From Bog-473 sp963753115 (GTDB taxonomy: Bacteria > Actinomycetota > Acidimicrobiia > Acidimicrobiales > RAAP-2), in NCBI GenBank assembly GCA_963753115.1, contig CAVWBB010000013.1, positions 186,001-250,000 on the forward strand: a stretch of DNA of 64,000 bases, given 5' to 3'. The position numbers and the translations under genes are program-made. Below are positions 16,690 to 26,015 of the stretch, piece by piece (position 1 is the first letter of the stretch; every line of letters starts with the position of its first letter). Under the pieces are notes generated by a model that saw nothing but the letters and a program-made list of their open reading frames with translations, did not search any database and was not told the DNA's origin.

Positions 16690-18687
16690 ATGGCGACTGA
16701 TCCGCAGCCGCAGCGCGATGCGCCGTGGGTGATGCGCACGTACTCGGGCCATTCGACGGCGCGCGCCTCCAACGAGCTGTACCGGACCAACCTCGCCAAG
16801 GGACAGACGGGCCTCTCCATCGCCTTCGACTTGCCCACCCAGACCGGCTACGACCCCGATGCCCCCGAGGCGGCCGGCGAGGTCGGCAAGGTCGGCGTCC
16901 CGGTGGCGCACCTGGGCCACATGGAGGAGCTGCTCGACGGCATCCCCGTGGAGGCGATGAACACCTCCATGACGATCAACGCCACCGCGGCCTGGCTCCT
17001 CGGGCTCTATGTGGCCCACGCACAGGACAAGGGCGTCGCCCCGGCGTTGCTGGCCGGGACCACGCAGAACGACATCGTCAAGGAGTACCTGAGCCGCGGC
17101 ACCTACATCTTCCCGCCCGGTCCGAGCCTGCGCCTCATCGTCGACACCATCGCCTACACCGTGCGCCATGCGCCCAAGTGGAACCCCATCAATGTGTGCA
17201 GCTACCACCTGCAAGAGGCCGGCGCGACACCGGTGCAGGAGATCGCCTACGCGCTGGCCACCGCCATCGGCGTGCTCGACGGGGTGCGCGCTTCGGGCAA
17301 GATCGACGACGCCGAGCTGCCGGCTGTGGTCGGACGCATCAGCTTCTTCGTGAACTCCAGCGTCCGCTTCGTGGAGGAGACCTGCAAAATGCGGGCCTTC
17401 AACCAGATGTGGGACCGCATCTGCCGCGATCGTTACGGAGTCGAGGATCCCAAGCTCCGGCGCTTCCGCTACGGCGTGCAGGTGAACTCCCTCGGCCTGA
17501 CCGAGCAGCAGCCTGAGAACAACGTCCAGCGCATCGTGCTCGAGACGCTCGGCGTCACCTTGTCCAAGAGCGCCCGGGCCCGTGCCATGCAGCTGCCGGC
17601 CTGGAACGAGGCACTCGGATTGCCGCGGCCGTGGGACCAGCAGTGGTCCTTGCGCATGCAGCAGGTCCTGGCCTTCGAGTCGGACCTGCTCGAGTACGAC
17701 GACATCTTCGAAGGGTCGGTGGTGATCGAGGCCAAGACCGCAGAGTTGGCGGAAGCGGCCGGTGCGGAGCTGGCCGACGTGGAGGCACTCGGCGGTGCCT
17801 TCGAGGCGATCGACGAGCTCAAGCGACGGCTCGTGCGCAGTCAGGCCGAACGGGTCCGGCGCATCGAGACGGGCCAGCAGAAGGTGGTCGGCGTCAACTG
17901 CTACACCGAGACCGCCCCGTCCCCGTTGCTCGGCGACGGCGAGTTCGAGAACATCCTCAAGGTCGACCACCGCGTCGAGGCGGAGCAGATCGAAGAGGTG
18001 GAGCGCTGGCGGGCGGGGCGCAATGCCACCGCAGTCCGCACCGCGCTCGACGAGTTGCGCCGCGTCGCCGCCGACGACGGGCCCGAGGGCAACATCATGG
18101 CGGCGACCATCGCCTTCGCCCACGCCGGCGGCACCACGGGGGAATGGGCCGGCGCGTTGCGCGAGGTCTTCGGCGAGTTCCGCGCGCCGACCGGCGTCAG
18201 CGGCGGCGTGGGCCGCCGCGGTGACGACCTGGCTCCCATCCGCCTCCGGACCCAGTCCCTGGCGGAACGCACCGGCGGCCCGCCGCGCCTGCTGGTCGCC
18301 AAGCCGGGCCTCGACGGGCACTCCAACGGCGCCGAGCAGATCGCGGTGGCGGCGCGCGACGCGGGGTTCGAGGTGATCTATCAGGGCATCAGGTTGTCGC
18401 CGGCGCAGATCGTGGCGGCGGCCCGGGACGAGGACGTCGACATCGTGGGGCTGTCCATCCTCTCGGGCTCACACCTCGAGCTGGTGCCCGACGTGCTCGA
18501 CCGCCTGCGCGCCGCCGGCAGCACGGCCGCCGTGGTGGTCGGTGGCATCATCCCGCCGGACGACGCCGAACTCCTCATGGGCAAGGGCGTGGCGTCGGTC
18601 TACACGCCGAAGGACTATTCCTTCGACCGCATCATGGAAGACCTGGTGTCGCTGGCGGAGCGCCAGCGCGCCGCCACGCACGGGTGA
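16690..18687 (+). CDS. ecm: Ethylmalonyl-CoA mutase (coenzyme B12-dependent)
   Basis: A 665-residue fused mutase that rearranges ethylmalonyl-CoA to methylsuccinyl-CoA. The catalytic barrel (about 1-520) begins PWVMRTYSGHSTARASNELY, followed by GLSIAFDLPTQTGYDPD and MNTSMTINATAAWLL, which matches the MeaA/Ecm group better than classical methylmalonyl-CoA mutase. The B12 domain (about 530-660) has the lower-ligand motif D542-G-H544-S-N-G547, then GLSILSGSH and VVGGIIP. The single-chain form of about 660 residues is typical of Ecm. The ATG is preceded by GGAGGTGATGTGA. Its last 56 bases overlap the convergent DUF4031 gene. With ccr and the epimerase it defines the ethylmalonyl-CoA pathway. Confidence 0.92.
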   Translation: MATDPQPQRDAPWVMRTYSGHSTARASNELYRTNLAKGQTGLSIAFDLPTQTGYDPDAPEAAGEVGKVGVPVAHLGHMEELLDGIPVEAMNTSMTINATAAWLLGLYVAHAQDKGVAPALLAGTTQNDIVKEYLSRGTYIFPPGPSLRLIVDTIAYTVRHAPKWNPINVCSYHLQEAGATPVQEIAYALATAIGVLDGVRASGKIDDAELPAVVGRISFFVNSSVRFVEETCKMRAFNQMWDRICRDRYGVEDPKLRRFRYGVQVNSLGLTEQQPENNVQRIVLETLGVTLSKSARARAMQLPAWNEALGLPRPWDQQWSLRMQQVLAFESDLLEYDDIFEGSVVIEAKTAELAEAAGAELADVEALGGAFEAIDELKRRLVRSQAERVRRIETGQQKVVGVNCYTETAPSPLLGDGEFENILKVDHRVEAEQIEEVERWRAGRNATAVRTALDELRRVAADDGPEGNIMAATIAFAHAGGTTGEWAGALREVFGEFRAPTGVSGGVGRRGDDLAPIRLRTQSLAERTGGPPRLLVAKPGLDGHSNGAEQIAVAARDAGFEVIYQGIRLSPAQIVAAARDEDVDIVGLSILSGSHLELVPDVLDRLRAAGSTAAVVVGGIIPPDDAELLMGKGVASVYTPKDYSFDRIMEDLVSLAERQRAATHG

Positions 18688-18937
18688 GCCGGGCCATCTC
18701 GCGCCACGTGACGGCGACGGCGCCCAGTTCAATGGCTCGGACACGGAGGGCCTCGGGCACGTCGTAGTGGTTCAACGCCGCCGAGCGGCGGTGAAGCTGG
18801 TAGCCCCGGGGCGGGATGCCGAGCGCGGCGGCCATGGTGTGCAACTCGTCGGGATCGTCGGCCAACAGGTGCGACCACCGGTCGGTGCGGTCGCGCACTG
18901 TCGCCCGTTGGCGCCAGTCGTCGACGTAGACGGTCAG
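18632..18937 (-). CDS. DUF4031-domain protein, probable CTG start
   Basis: A protein of about 101 residues whose core, TVYVDDWRQ, WSHLLADDPDELH and NHYDVPEALRVRAIELGAV, matches the small actinobacterial DUF4031 family of unknown function. The family usually begins right at the TVYVDD segment. The codon there is CTG at 18937, overlapping the TGA of the upstream carboxylase epsilon gene as CTGA, which mirrors the GTGA and ATGA junctions of the neighbourhood. In-frame GTG codons at 18985 and 19006 would add 16 or 23 unconserved residues inside the epsilon gene. The 3' end runs 56 bases into the ecm gene on the other strand. Confidence 0.7.
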   Translation of the reverse strand: MTVYVDDWRQRATVRDRTDRWSHLLADDPDELHTMAAALGIPPRGYQLHRRSAALNHYDVPEALRVRAIELGAVAVTWREMARLTRAWRRAGAPPATPGLP

Positions 18938-19152
18938 CGGCGTGCCCAGGGACGATCGCGGCGCAGCGGCACGGGCTTGTTCCACCAGCGTCCGCTGAAG
19001 CGCCACGGCTGGTGCACCGGGTCGTACTCGTCGGCCGGCGACGGGCGGGGCCAGGCCAGCTGCACAGCGGCGGTGATCGCTGCCAGGACCGCAGGGTCGG
19101 GGGCGGGCCGGTCCAGCAAGGTGAGCTGGTCCGCCTCGACGGGCAACGTCAC
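18934..19152 (-). CDS. Acyl-CoA carboxylase epsilon subunit
   Basis: A 72-residue protein with the features of actinobacterial carboxylase epsilon subunits: a helix (PAVLAAITAAVQLAW), a flexible acidic stretch, and a C-terminal SGRWWNKP segment. Such subunits bind and stimulate the alpha/beta biotin carboxylase complex. Its GTG overlaps the stop of the beta-subunit gene (GTGA). The biotin-carrying alpha subunit is not in the window. Confidence 0.8.
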   Translation of the reverse strand: MTLPVEADQLTLLDRPAPDPAVLAAITAAVQLAWPRPSPADEYDPVHQPWRFSGRWWNKPVPLRRDRPWARR

Positions 19153-20705
19153 AGCGGCACGTTGCCGTGCTTGCGCCGCGGCAGCTCCTCGCGTTTGGAG
19201 GCGAGGATGTCGAGGCTGCGGCAGATGACCGACCGGGTGTCGGCCGGAGAGATCACGTCGTCGATGTAGCCGCGCTCCGCTGCGATGTACGGGTTGGCGT
19301 AGCGTTCGGTGTACTCGTCGATGAGTTCGGCCCGGCGCTTGGTCGGGTCGGTCGCCTCGGCCAGCTCGCGCCGGTAGACGATCTCGACGGCACCGTTTGG
19401 CCCCATGACGGCGAGTTCCGCCGACGGCCACGCGAAGGCGAGGTCGGCGCCGATGGACTTTGAGTTCATGACCACGTACGCGCCGCCGTAGGCCTTGCGC
19501 GTGATGATCTGGATGCGCGGCACCGTCGACTCGCAGTAGGCGTAGAGCAGTTTGGCCCCGTGGCGGATGATGCCGCCGTACTCCTGGTCGGTGCCGGGCA
19601 TGAAGCCGGGGACGTCGACGAACGTGAGCAGCGGGATGTTGAACGCGTCGCAGGTCCGCACGAAGCGCGACGCCTTCTCCGACGAGTCGATGTCGAGGAC
19701 GCCGGCCAGCACTGCGGGCTGGTTGCCCACGATCCCGACGACGCGGCCGTTCATCCGGGCGAAGCCGCAGGTGATCGACATGGCCCAGTGGCGGTGCACC
19801 TCCATGTACTCGCCGTCGTCGACGACCGCCGTGATGATGCGCTTCATGTCGTAGGGCTGGTTGGGCGACGTCGGCAGGAAGTCGATCAGCTCGGTCACGG
19901 CGCGGTCGGGCTCGTCGCCGCTCAGCTCGATCGGTGGCTCCTCGAGGTTGTTCGAGGGCAGGAACGAAAGCAGGTGGCGCACGTCGTCGAGGCAGGCTTT
20001 TTCGTCGGGTGAGACGAACGTGGCCACGCCGGACTTGGTGGCGTGGCTCATGGCACCACCGAGCTCCTCGAGGGTGACGTCTTCGCCGGTGACCGTCTTC
20101 ACCACGTCGGGGCCGGTGATGAACATGTGTGACGTGCCCTGCACCATGAAGATGAAGTCGGTCATGGCGGGCGAGTAGACGGCGCCGCCGGCGCAGGGCC
20201 CCAAAATCACGCTGATCTGGGGGATGACCCCCGAGGCCGTCACATTGCGGTGGAAGATGCCGCCGTAGGAGTGCAGCGAGACGACGCCTTCCTGAATCCG
20301 CGCGCCGGCGCCGTCGTTGAGCCCGATCATGGGAACCCCGGTCGAAGCGGCCAGGTCCATCACCTTGTGGATCTTCTCGGCGAAGACCTCGCCGAGGGCG
20401 CCGCCGTAGACGGTGAAGTCCTGGCTGAAGAGGCAGACCCGCCGGCCGTCGATGGTGCCGAACCCGGTGACGACACCGTCGGTGTAGGGCCGGTTGTCCT
20501 CCAGCCCCATGCCGTGGGCCCGGTGCCGGGCCAGCATGTCGAGCTCCTGGAAGGAGCCCTCGTCGAGCAGGTACTCGATCCGCTCCCTGGCGGTCAGCTT
20601 CCCTTTGGCGTGGTGGCGCTCGACTGCTCGCTCGCTACCGGCGTGAAGGGCCTCGTTCTTGCGTTCGGCCAGGTCGGCCAGGCGTTCGGCCATGGAGTGT
20701 TCCAT
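19149..20705 (-). CDS. pccB: Acyl-CoA (propionyl-CoA) carboxylase beta subunit
   Basis: A 518-residue carboxyltransferase subunit that moves CO2 from biotin to propionyl-CoA, acetyl-CoA or a related acyl-CoA. The two crotonase-like halves are visible: GKLTARERIEYLLDEGSF, GGALGEVFAEKIHKVMD and GPCAGGAVYSPAMTDF in the first; VPGFMPGTDQEYGGIIRHGA and KAYGGAYVVMNSK in the second. The ATG at 20705 is followed by another in-frame ATG at 20693, so the exact start is uncertain by four codons. A TAGCCT hexamer 7 bases before 20705 suggests a leaderless transcript. The gene leads a three-gene set with epsilon and DUF4031. Confidence 0.95.
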   Translation of the reverse strand: MEHSMAERLADLAERKNEALHAGSERAVERHHAKGKLTARERIEYLLDEGSFQELDMLARHRAHGMGLEDNRPYTDGVVTGFGTIDGRRVCLFSQDFTVYGGALGEVFAEKIHKVMDLAASTGVPMIGLNDGAGARIQEGVVSLHSYGGIFHRNVTASGVIPQISVILGPCAGGAVYSPAMTDFIFMVQGTSHMFITGPDVVKTVTGEDVTLEELGGAMSHATKSGVATFVSPDEKACLDDVRHLLSFLPSNNLEEPPIELSGDEPDRAVTELIDFLPTSPNQPYDMKRIITAVVDDGEYMEVHRHWAMSITCGFARMNGRVVGIVGNQPAVLAGVLDIDSSEKASRFVRTCDAFNIPLLTFVDVPGFMPGTDQEYGGIIRHGAKLLYAYCESTVPRIQIITRKAYGGAYVVMNSKSIGADLAFAWPSAELAVMGPNGAVEIVYRRELAEATDPTKRRAELIDEYTERYANPYIAAERGYIDDVISPADTRSVICRSLDILASKREELPRRKHGNVPL

Positions 20706-20712
20706 GCGGTTG

Positions 20713-20718
20713 AGGCTA
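20713..20718 (-). promoter_or_regulatory. Leaderless-type -10 element of the carboxylase operon
   Basis: On the minus strand TAGCCT ends 7 bases before the ATG at 20705. The same hexamer precedes glmS at nearly the same distance (8 bases). No good -35 or Shine-Dalgarno sequence was seen. Confidence 0.4.
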
Positions 20719-20824
20719 ACGCTCGCGAGCTGCCGCCAGAAATTGGGACCGTAAGTCTCCAAAGTGGAAGCCGTTCTCATTCGCAACCGACAAACCTGTT
20801 CTGACCAGGAAAGAAAGTTCGAGG

Positions 20825-20845
20825 CCCGCGGCCAAAAGCCGTGGG
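20825..20845 (+). promoter_or_regulatory. Hairpin in the leader of the Liv-type transporter operon
   Basis: CCCGCGGC and GCCGTGGG can form an 8-pair stem (one G-U) around a CAAAA loop, 36 bases before the first transporter gene. It has no U-run, so it is more likely an RNA structural element than a terminator. Function unknown. Confidence 0.35.
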
Positions 20846-20881
20846 AGCCGGCCTGACCGCACTGGGGGGAGACGAAGACGA

Positions 20882-21662
<781 letters not shown>

Positions 21663-21670
<8 letters not shown>

Positions 21671-22376
21671 GCCCGCCGTGCTCGAGCTCCGGCGGGTCCA
21701 TGCTGCCTACGGGCAGATCGAAGTGCTCCACGGCATCGACCTCGCGGTTGCGGACGGCTCGGTGCTCGCCCTGCTGGGGCCGAACGGGGCCGGTAAGTCG
21801 ACCACACTGCGCGTGGCCAGCGGGCAGATGGAGCCGACGAAGGGCTGCTTCCACGTCCTCGGACGCCACGTCAACGGCATGCGCCCCGACAAGCTGGCTC
21901 GCGCCGGGTTGTGCACGCTGCCCGACGGGCGCGGCATCTTCCCCAACCTCACGGTGACGGAGAACCTGCGCCTCATGACGTTCGGCGGGCCCTCCCGTTC
22001 GCACGTGGAGGACATGGCCTTCACCCGCTTTCCCCGCCTGTTGGAGCGCCGCCACCAGGTGGCAGGGACCCTGTCGGGCGGCGAGCAACAGATGCTGGCC
22101 ATGGCGCGCACGTTGAGCGTGGAGCCGGCCGTCCTGCTGCTCGACGAGATCTCCATGGGACTGGCGCCGATGATCGTCGACGAGCTCTACGGGCTGGTCG
22201 CGCAGATCGCCGCCGAGGGAGTGGCGGTCATCCTCGCCGAACAATTCGCGGCCACCGCCCTCGGGGTGGCCACCGACGTCGCTGTCGTCGTGCAGGGCCG
22301 GATCGTGGCGGCGGGCAAGCCCGACGAGCTGCCCGACGACCTGGCCGACGCCTATCTCGGAGGTGCCGCCGCATGA
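21663..22376 (+). CDS. livF: Liv-type ABC transporter ATPase (LivF-like)
   Basis: A 237-residue second ATPase of the HAAT importer. Walker A is GPNGAGKST, the signature is LSGGEQQMLAMARTL and Walker B is VLLLDEISMGLAP, the standard LivF pattern. The GTG at 21663 is chosen because the family core (AVLELRRVHAAYG) starts directly after it. It overlaps the livG stop by 8 bases and ends in an ATGA overlap with the next gene. Confidence 0.92.
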
Positions 22377-23941
22377 GCCCGATCCACCGCCGCTCGGGGC
22401 GGCGGCTCCCCACGCTGGCCGGTACCGCGTTGCTCCTGGTCGCCGGCGGCTCCGGGTTGGTGGCCGCCGCGTTCTGCGACGGTCCAGCAGGAGCGGACAG
22501 CTCGCTGGGCGGCTTCACCGTGAGCGGCCTGGCCGAGGCGGTCACCGCGCAGTACGAACAGCCCAACTTCCCCTTGCCGGCCACGCCGTCGCTGGAGTTC
22601 GACGAGGGCTACGCCTCCACCACGGACAACTTCGGTCCGAGTGGCACGGCCACGGCGTCGAGCCTCTACCCGGGTCAGGTCGTGGCGAACGCCGGTCCCG
22701 AACTCGCACTCCTGGTGCCCGGCGTCCCGCTCCCACCGGCCCCGGTCTGGCCGGCGCAGGCCACCAGCGAGTACCCCCAGGCCCCCAACTCGGGGTCGAC
22801 GGACCAGCCGGGCGTGAACATGGATGCCTCCAGCACGACGAACGGCAACACGGCCAGCGCCACCCTCGGTGACGACGCCGCCACCGCCGGCTCCAACGGG
22901 GCGGACCCGACCCAGCAGGCGCCGTCGGGCGCGGGCAACCCGCTCGCCGGCTCTTCCGCCATCATCGGCGTGGGCGGCATGTCGGCGACGTCGTCGTCGC
23001 TGGCCCCCAGCACGTCAGCCAACGCGCAGGCCAGCGCGACCGACACGGGCGTCTCCATCCTCGGAGGCTTCATCACCATCGGTAGCGTCACGTCGACCGC
23101 CACCGCGGCGTCGGACGGGTCGACCGGCAAGCTCACGGGCTCGACAGCCGTGCAGAACATGGACATAGCCGGGGAGCAGGTGACGGTCACCTCCAGTGGT
23201 CTCGCCGCGGCGGGGCAGAGCACGGGGTCGTCCCTCCCCATCTCGTCGATCAACACGCTGCTCGGGGAGCTCGGCATCTCCCTGTCGATGACCAACGCCA
23301 CGGACACTGTGAGCGGTCCGTCCGCCAGCCGCACGCTCGACGGGCTCAAGATCACGATCGACCTCAAGACGCTCGACGCCGCGGCGAACACGTTTGCCAC
23401 GCTCCTGCCGGCATCGTTGACGTCCCAGCTCCCCGTGGCGCTGCCCAACGAGCAGCAGCTGACCCTCGACCTGGCCACGGTCCAGGTGAGCTCGACCGCC
23501 TCGCCGTCCTTTGCCGCGGGGAACAGCGGCAACTCTGGCGCCGGCTCGACCTCGTCGGCGGGGGCATCCCCGTCGGCGGTCACCTCCGCCGACACCGGCA
23601 ACTCCGGCAGTGCCGGCTTCACCGGCACCACGGGCACCGGCGGCACCTTCTCGGGTGGCACCTCGGGCGGCAGCACCCCGAGCGGGTCGGCCACGGGGGG
23701 CGCGGGCGGTCCGACCACGGCCGTGTCCGCACCCGCCTCGGTCATCGCGCCGGCCTTCAAGGGGATCGGCGCGGCGCTCGTGCTCCTGGGGCTGCTCGCC
23801 GCCTCGGCCCTCGCCTACGCCTACCGGCGCGCCGACGAGGCCGGCGAACTGCTCGGCACCTCGTGCGCCGACGGCGACCCGCTCATGGAGCGCTTCACGG
23901 CCACTCCTGACGACCTCACCGCATTCGGAGGAACGACCTGA
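22373..23941 (+). CDS. Exported Ser/Thr/Gly-rich surface protein with C-terminal membrane anchor
   Basis: A 522-residue protein of unknown function. It has an N-terminal signal segment (about 11-33), an extracellular region with beta-rich, low-complexity sequence (about 45-455, very rich in Ser, Thr, Ala and Gly), a single membrane helix (about 463-485) and a short cytoplasmic tail. Its ATG overlaps the livF stop (ATGA) and its stop overlaps the next ATG (TGATG), so it is a tightly coupled part of the transporter operon. This suggests a wall-spanning or docking role near the importer. I saw no enzyme motif. Confidence 0.75.
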   Translation: MSPIHRRSGRRLPTLAGTALLLVAGGSGLVAAAFCDGPAGADSSLGGFTVSGLAEAVTAQYEQPNFPLPATPSLEFDEGYASTTDNFGPSGTATASSLYPGQVVANAGPELALLVPGVPLPPAPVWPAQATSEYPQAPNSGSTDQPGVNMDASSTTNGNTASATLGDDAATAGSNGADPTQQAPSGAGNPLAGSSAIIGVGGMSATSSSLAPSTSANAQASATDTGVSILGGFITIGSVTSTATAASDGSTGKLTGSTAVQNMDIAGEQVTVTSSGLAAAGQSTGSSLPISSINTLLGELGISLSMTNATDTVSGPSASRTLDGLKITIDLKTLDAAANTFATLLPASLTSQLPVALPNEQQLTLDLATVQVSSTASPSFAAGNSGNSGAGSTSSAGASPSAVTSADTGNSGSAGFTGTTGTGGTFSGGTSGGSTPSGSATGGAGGPTTAVSAPASVIAPAFKGIGAALVLLGLLAASALAYAYRRADEAGELLGTSCADGDPLMERFTATPDDLTAFGGTT

Positions 23942-24465
23942 TGAAGCTGAACCTGCTGGGACGATCGTCCCCGGGGCCCGGCCCGCTCACCCGCCTCAAT
24001 GGGATGCCGGCCGAGGCTGATGCCGACGCCGTCGACGACCTGCCGGCGCCGCCCGTTCCCCAGCTCGAGCCCTCCACGCCGGTGCCGACCCGCCTGCAGC
24101 GCCTGGCCGCCGTCGTCGACCGGGCCCGCCCGGGCCGCAACGGCCGCAACGTGCGCAAGTGGATGGAGACGATCGGCATGTCGCTCATCGTCTTCGGCTT
24201 CGTGTGCATCCTTCTCGGCTGGTACGGCGCCGCGCACAGCCCGTACCTGTACCAGGAGGTGCCCTACCTCATTTCGGGCGGCTTGCTCGGCGTGGCCCTG
24301 GTGATCGGCGGCGGCGTGTTCGTGCACTGCGCGTGGAACATGCGCCGGGTGGAGGAGGACCGTCGCAACGCGCTGGCCATCGTGCGCTCGGTCGACCGCC
24401 TGGAGCGCATGCTGCGCGGCCTCGACGAGACGCGGCGCGCCGAACAGGAAGAGCCGGTGCGGTGA
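23941..24465 (+). CDS. Two-helix membrane protein in the Liv-type operon
   Basis: A 174-residue protein with a Pro-rich N-terminal region, two membrane helices (about 77-98 and 108-132) joined by a short loop, and a charged helical C-terminus that could form a coiled coil. I do not recognise the family. Both ends overlap neighbours (TGATG and GTGA), so its product is presumably made together with the surface protein before it and the binding protein after it. Confidence 0.7.
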   Translation: MKLNLLGRSSPGPGPLTRLNGMPAEADADAVDDLPAPPVPQLEPSTPVPTRLQRLAAVVDRARPGRNGRNVRKWMETIGMSLIVFGFVCILLGWYGAAHSPYLYQEVPYLISGGLLGVALVIGGGVFVHCAWNMRRVEEDRRNALAIVRSVDRLERMLRGLDETRRAEQEEPVR

Positions 24466-26000
24466 GCGCCGACCGCACGCCGCACCGCCGCGCCGGCCGC
24501 CGCCGCCAGCAGCTCGCCGTCGCCCTCTCCGTCGCCGTCCTGGCCCTGCTCGGCTCGGCCTGCGGGTCGCGGCTGGGTGGGAGCCAGGCCGCGCTGGCTC
24601 AGGGGTCCGGGTCCGGCCGCGCCGGTGGTGCGAACGCGGGCACCGGCAACACGGGGGCCGGTTCCGCCGCCGCCACGACGACCACGGTGGCGACCGCCTC
24701 CTCGTCGGGCGGCACCGCCGGGACGCCGGGCGCAGCGGGGACGGCGGGCCACGCGGGGACGGCCGCGGCGGGCAGCCCCGCGGCCAATCCCGCCACCGCG
24801 GCCGCCACCGCGGCCGCCCCTTGCGGCGCCAACGGGAACCAGGCGCCGGCCGGGGGCAACGGCGGGGCGACCGGACCCGGGGTCACCGCCACCACCATCA
24901 CGGTCGGCAACATCGCCAGCATCAGCGGCGTGGCGCCCGGCCTGACGCAGAGCGCGCAGCAGGCCACCGAGGCCTGGGCTGCCTACGTCAACAGCACGGG
25001 CGGTATCTGCGGTCGCCAGATCAAGGTGCAGCCCTTCGACGACGGCAACGACTCGGGCACCAACTACGCCGACGCGCAGCAGGCCTGCTCCAGCGACTTC
25101 GCCATGGTTGGCAACGCCTCTGGCTTCGACGACGGCAGCGCGCAGGCCGTCGGCGCCTGCAGCATCCCGACGATGGCGGCCGAGGTCTCGACGGCAGCAG
25201 CCGGCAACACGGCGGACATCTTCGGGGCCAGCCCCGGCAACGCCCACTACTGGGCGCTCGGCCCGGCCAACTACCTCAAGACGACCTACCCGAACGCCAT
25301 CTCGAAGGCGGCCATGATCTACCTCAACGTCTCGGCCACCCAGACCCAGGCCGCCCACGAGGTGTCGTCCTACACGGGAGACGGCTTCCACTACGTGTAC
25401 AACACGTCGACGACGCCGACCAACGCCAACTACGCCGCCAACGTGCAGGCCATGCAGAGCGCAGGCGCGCAGTACGTGACCGAGTATTCCGACGCCTCCT
25501 CGGCCGAGCGGCTCCTCCAGGCCATGCAGCAGGCCAACTACGCGCCGCAGGTGGTGGACTGGTTCTCGGAGGAGTACTCGCCGCAGTTCGCACAGCAGAC
25601 CGCGCCCGAGTCCAACGGTGACCTCGTCTTGATGTCGGCCACCGCCGCCTACTCGGAGGCCAACGTGAACCCGGGCCTCCAGCTGATGGAGAGCTGGATG
25701 AACCGGGTGGCCCCCGGCTACCACCAGGACATCTTCGCCATGCTGGCCTGGTCGGCCGGCCTGGCCTTCGAACAGGCGGCCAAGGAGGTGGGCCCCGACC
25801 TCACCCGCGCCGCGCTGATCACCAAGCTGCAGGGGATCACCAACTGGACCGGGGGCGGCGTCACGCCGCCCGTCAACATCGGGCAGAAGATCCCGTCGAA
25901 GTGCTTCTTCTACGTGAAGATCGACAACGGGGCCTTCCAGCGCGTCTACCCGACCGCGCCCAACACGTACGACTGCAACAGCGGCTACGCGCAGTACTAG
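24462..26000 (+). CDS. ABC transporter substrate-binding lipoprotein (Liv type)
   Basis: A 512-residue lipoprotein that would capture the ligand for the importer. The signal peptide ends in lipobox LLGSAC with C34. A long Gly/Ala/Ser/Thr linker follows (about 35-138), which could span a thick cell wall. The type I periplasmic binding fold occupies about 140-512, starting TITVGNIASISG and containing WAAYVNSTGGICGRQIKV. GTG 24462 overlaps the preceding stop as GTGA. The ligand cannot be read from sequence; relatives bind amino acids, amides or other small molecules. Confidence 0.88.
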   Translation: MSADRTPHRRAGRRRQQLAVALSVAVLALLGSACGSRLGGSQAALAQGSGSGRAGGANAGTGNTGAGSAAATTTTVATASSSGGTAGTPGAAGTAGHAGTAAAGSPAANPATAAATAAAPCGANGNQAPAGGNGGATGPGVTATTITVGNIASISGVAPGLTQSAQQATEAWAAYVNSTGGICGRQIKVQPFDDGNDSGTNYADAQQACSSDFAMVGNASGFDDGSAQAVGACSIPTMAAEVSTAAAGNTADIFGASPGNAHYWALGPANYLKTTYPNAISKAAMIYLNVSATQTQAAHEVSSYTGDGFHYVYNTSTTPTNANYAANVQAMQSAGAQYVTEYSDASSAERLLQAMQQANYAPQVVDWFSEEYSPQFAQQTAPESNGDLVLMSATAAYSEANVNPGLQLMESWMNRVAPGYHQDIFAMLAWSAGLAFEQAAKEVGPDLTRAALITKLQGITNWTGGGVTPPVNIGQKIPSKCFFYVKIDNGAFQRVYPTAPNTYDCNSGYAQY

Positions 26001-26015
26001 GCCGGCCTTCGACCA

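Noticed and set aside
15007..18321. Minus-strand open frame of more than 1100 codons
   Set aside because: Only the first 229 codons from the stop (15007-15693) match a protein family. The rest is antisense to the dehydrogenase and mutase genes and has the Arg/His/Gly-rich look of a high-G+C shadow frame.
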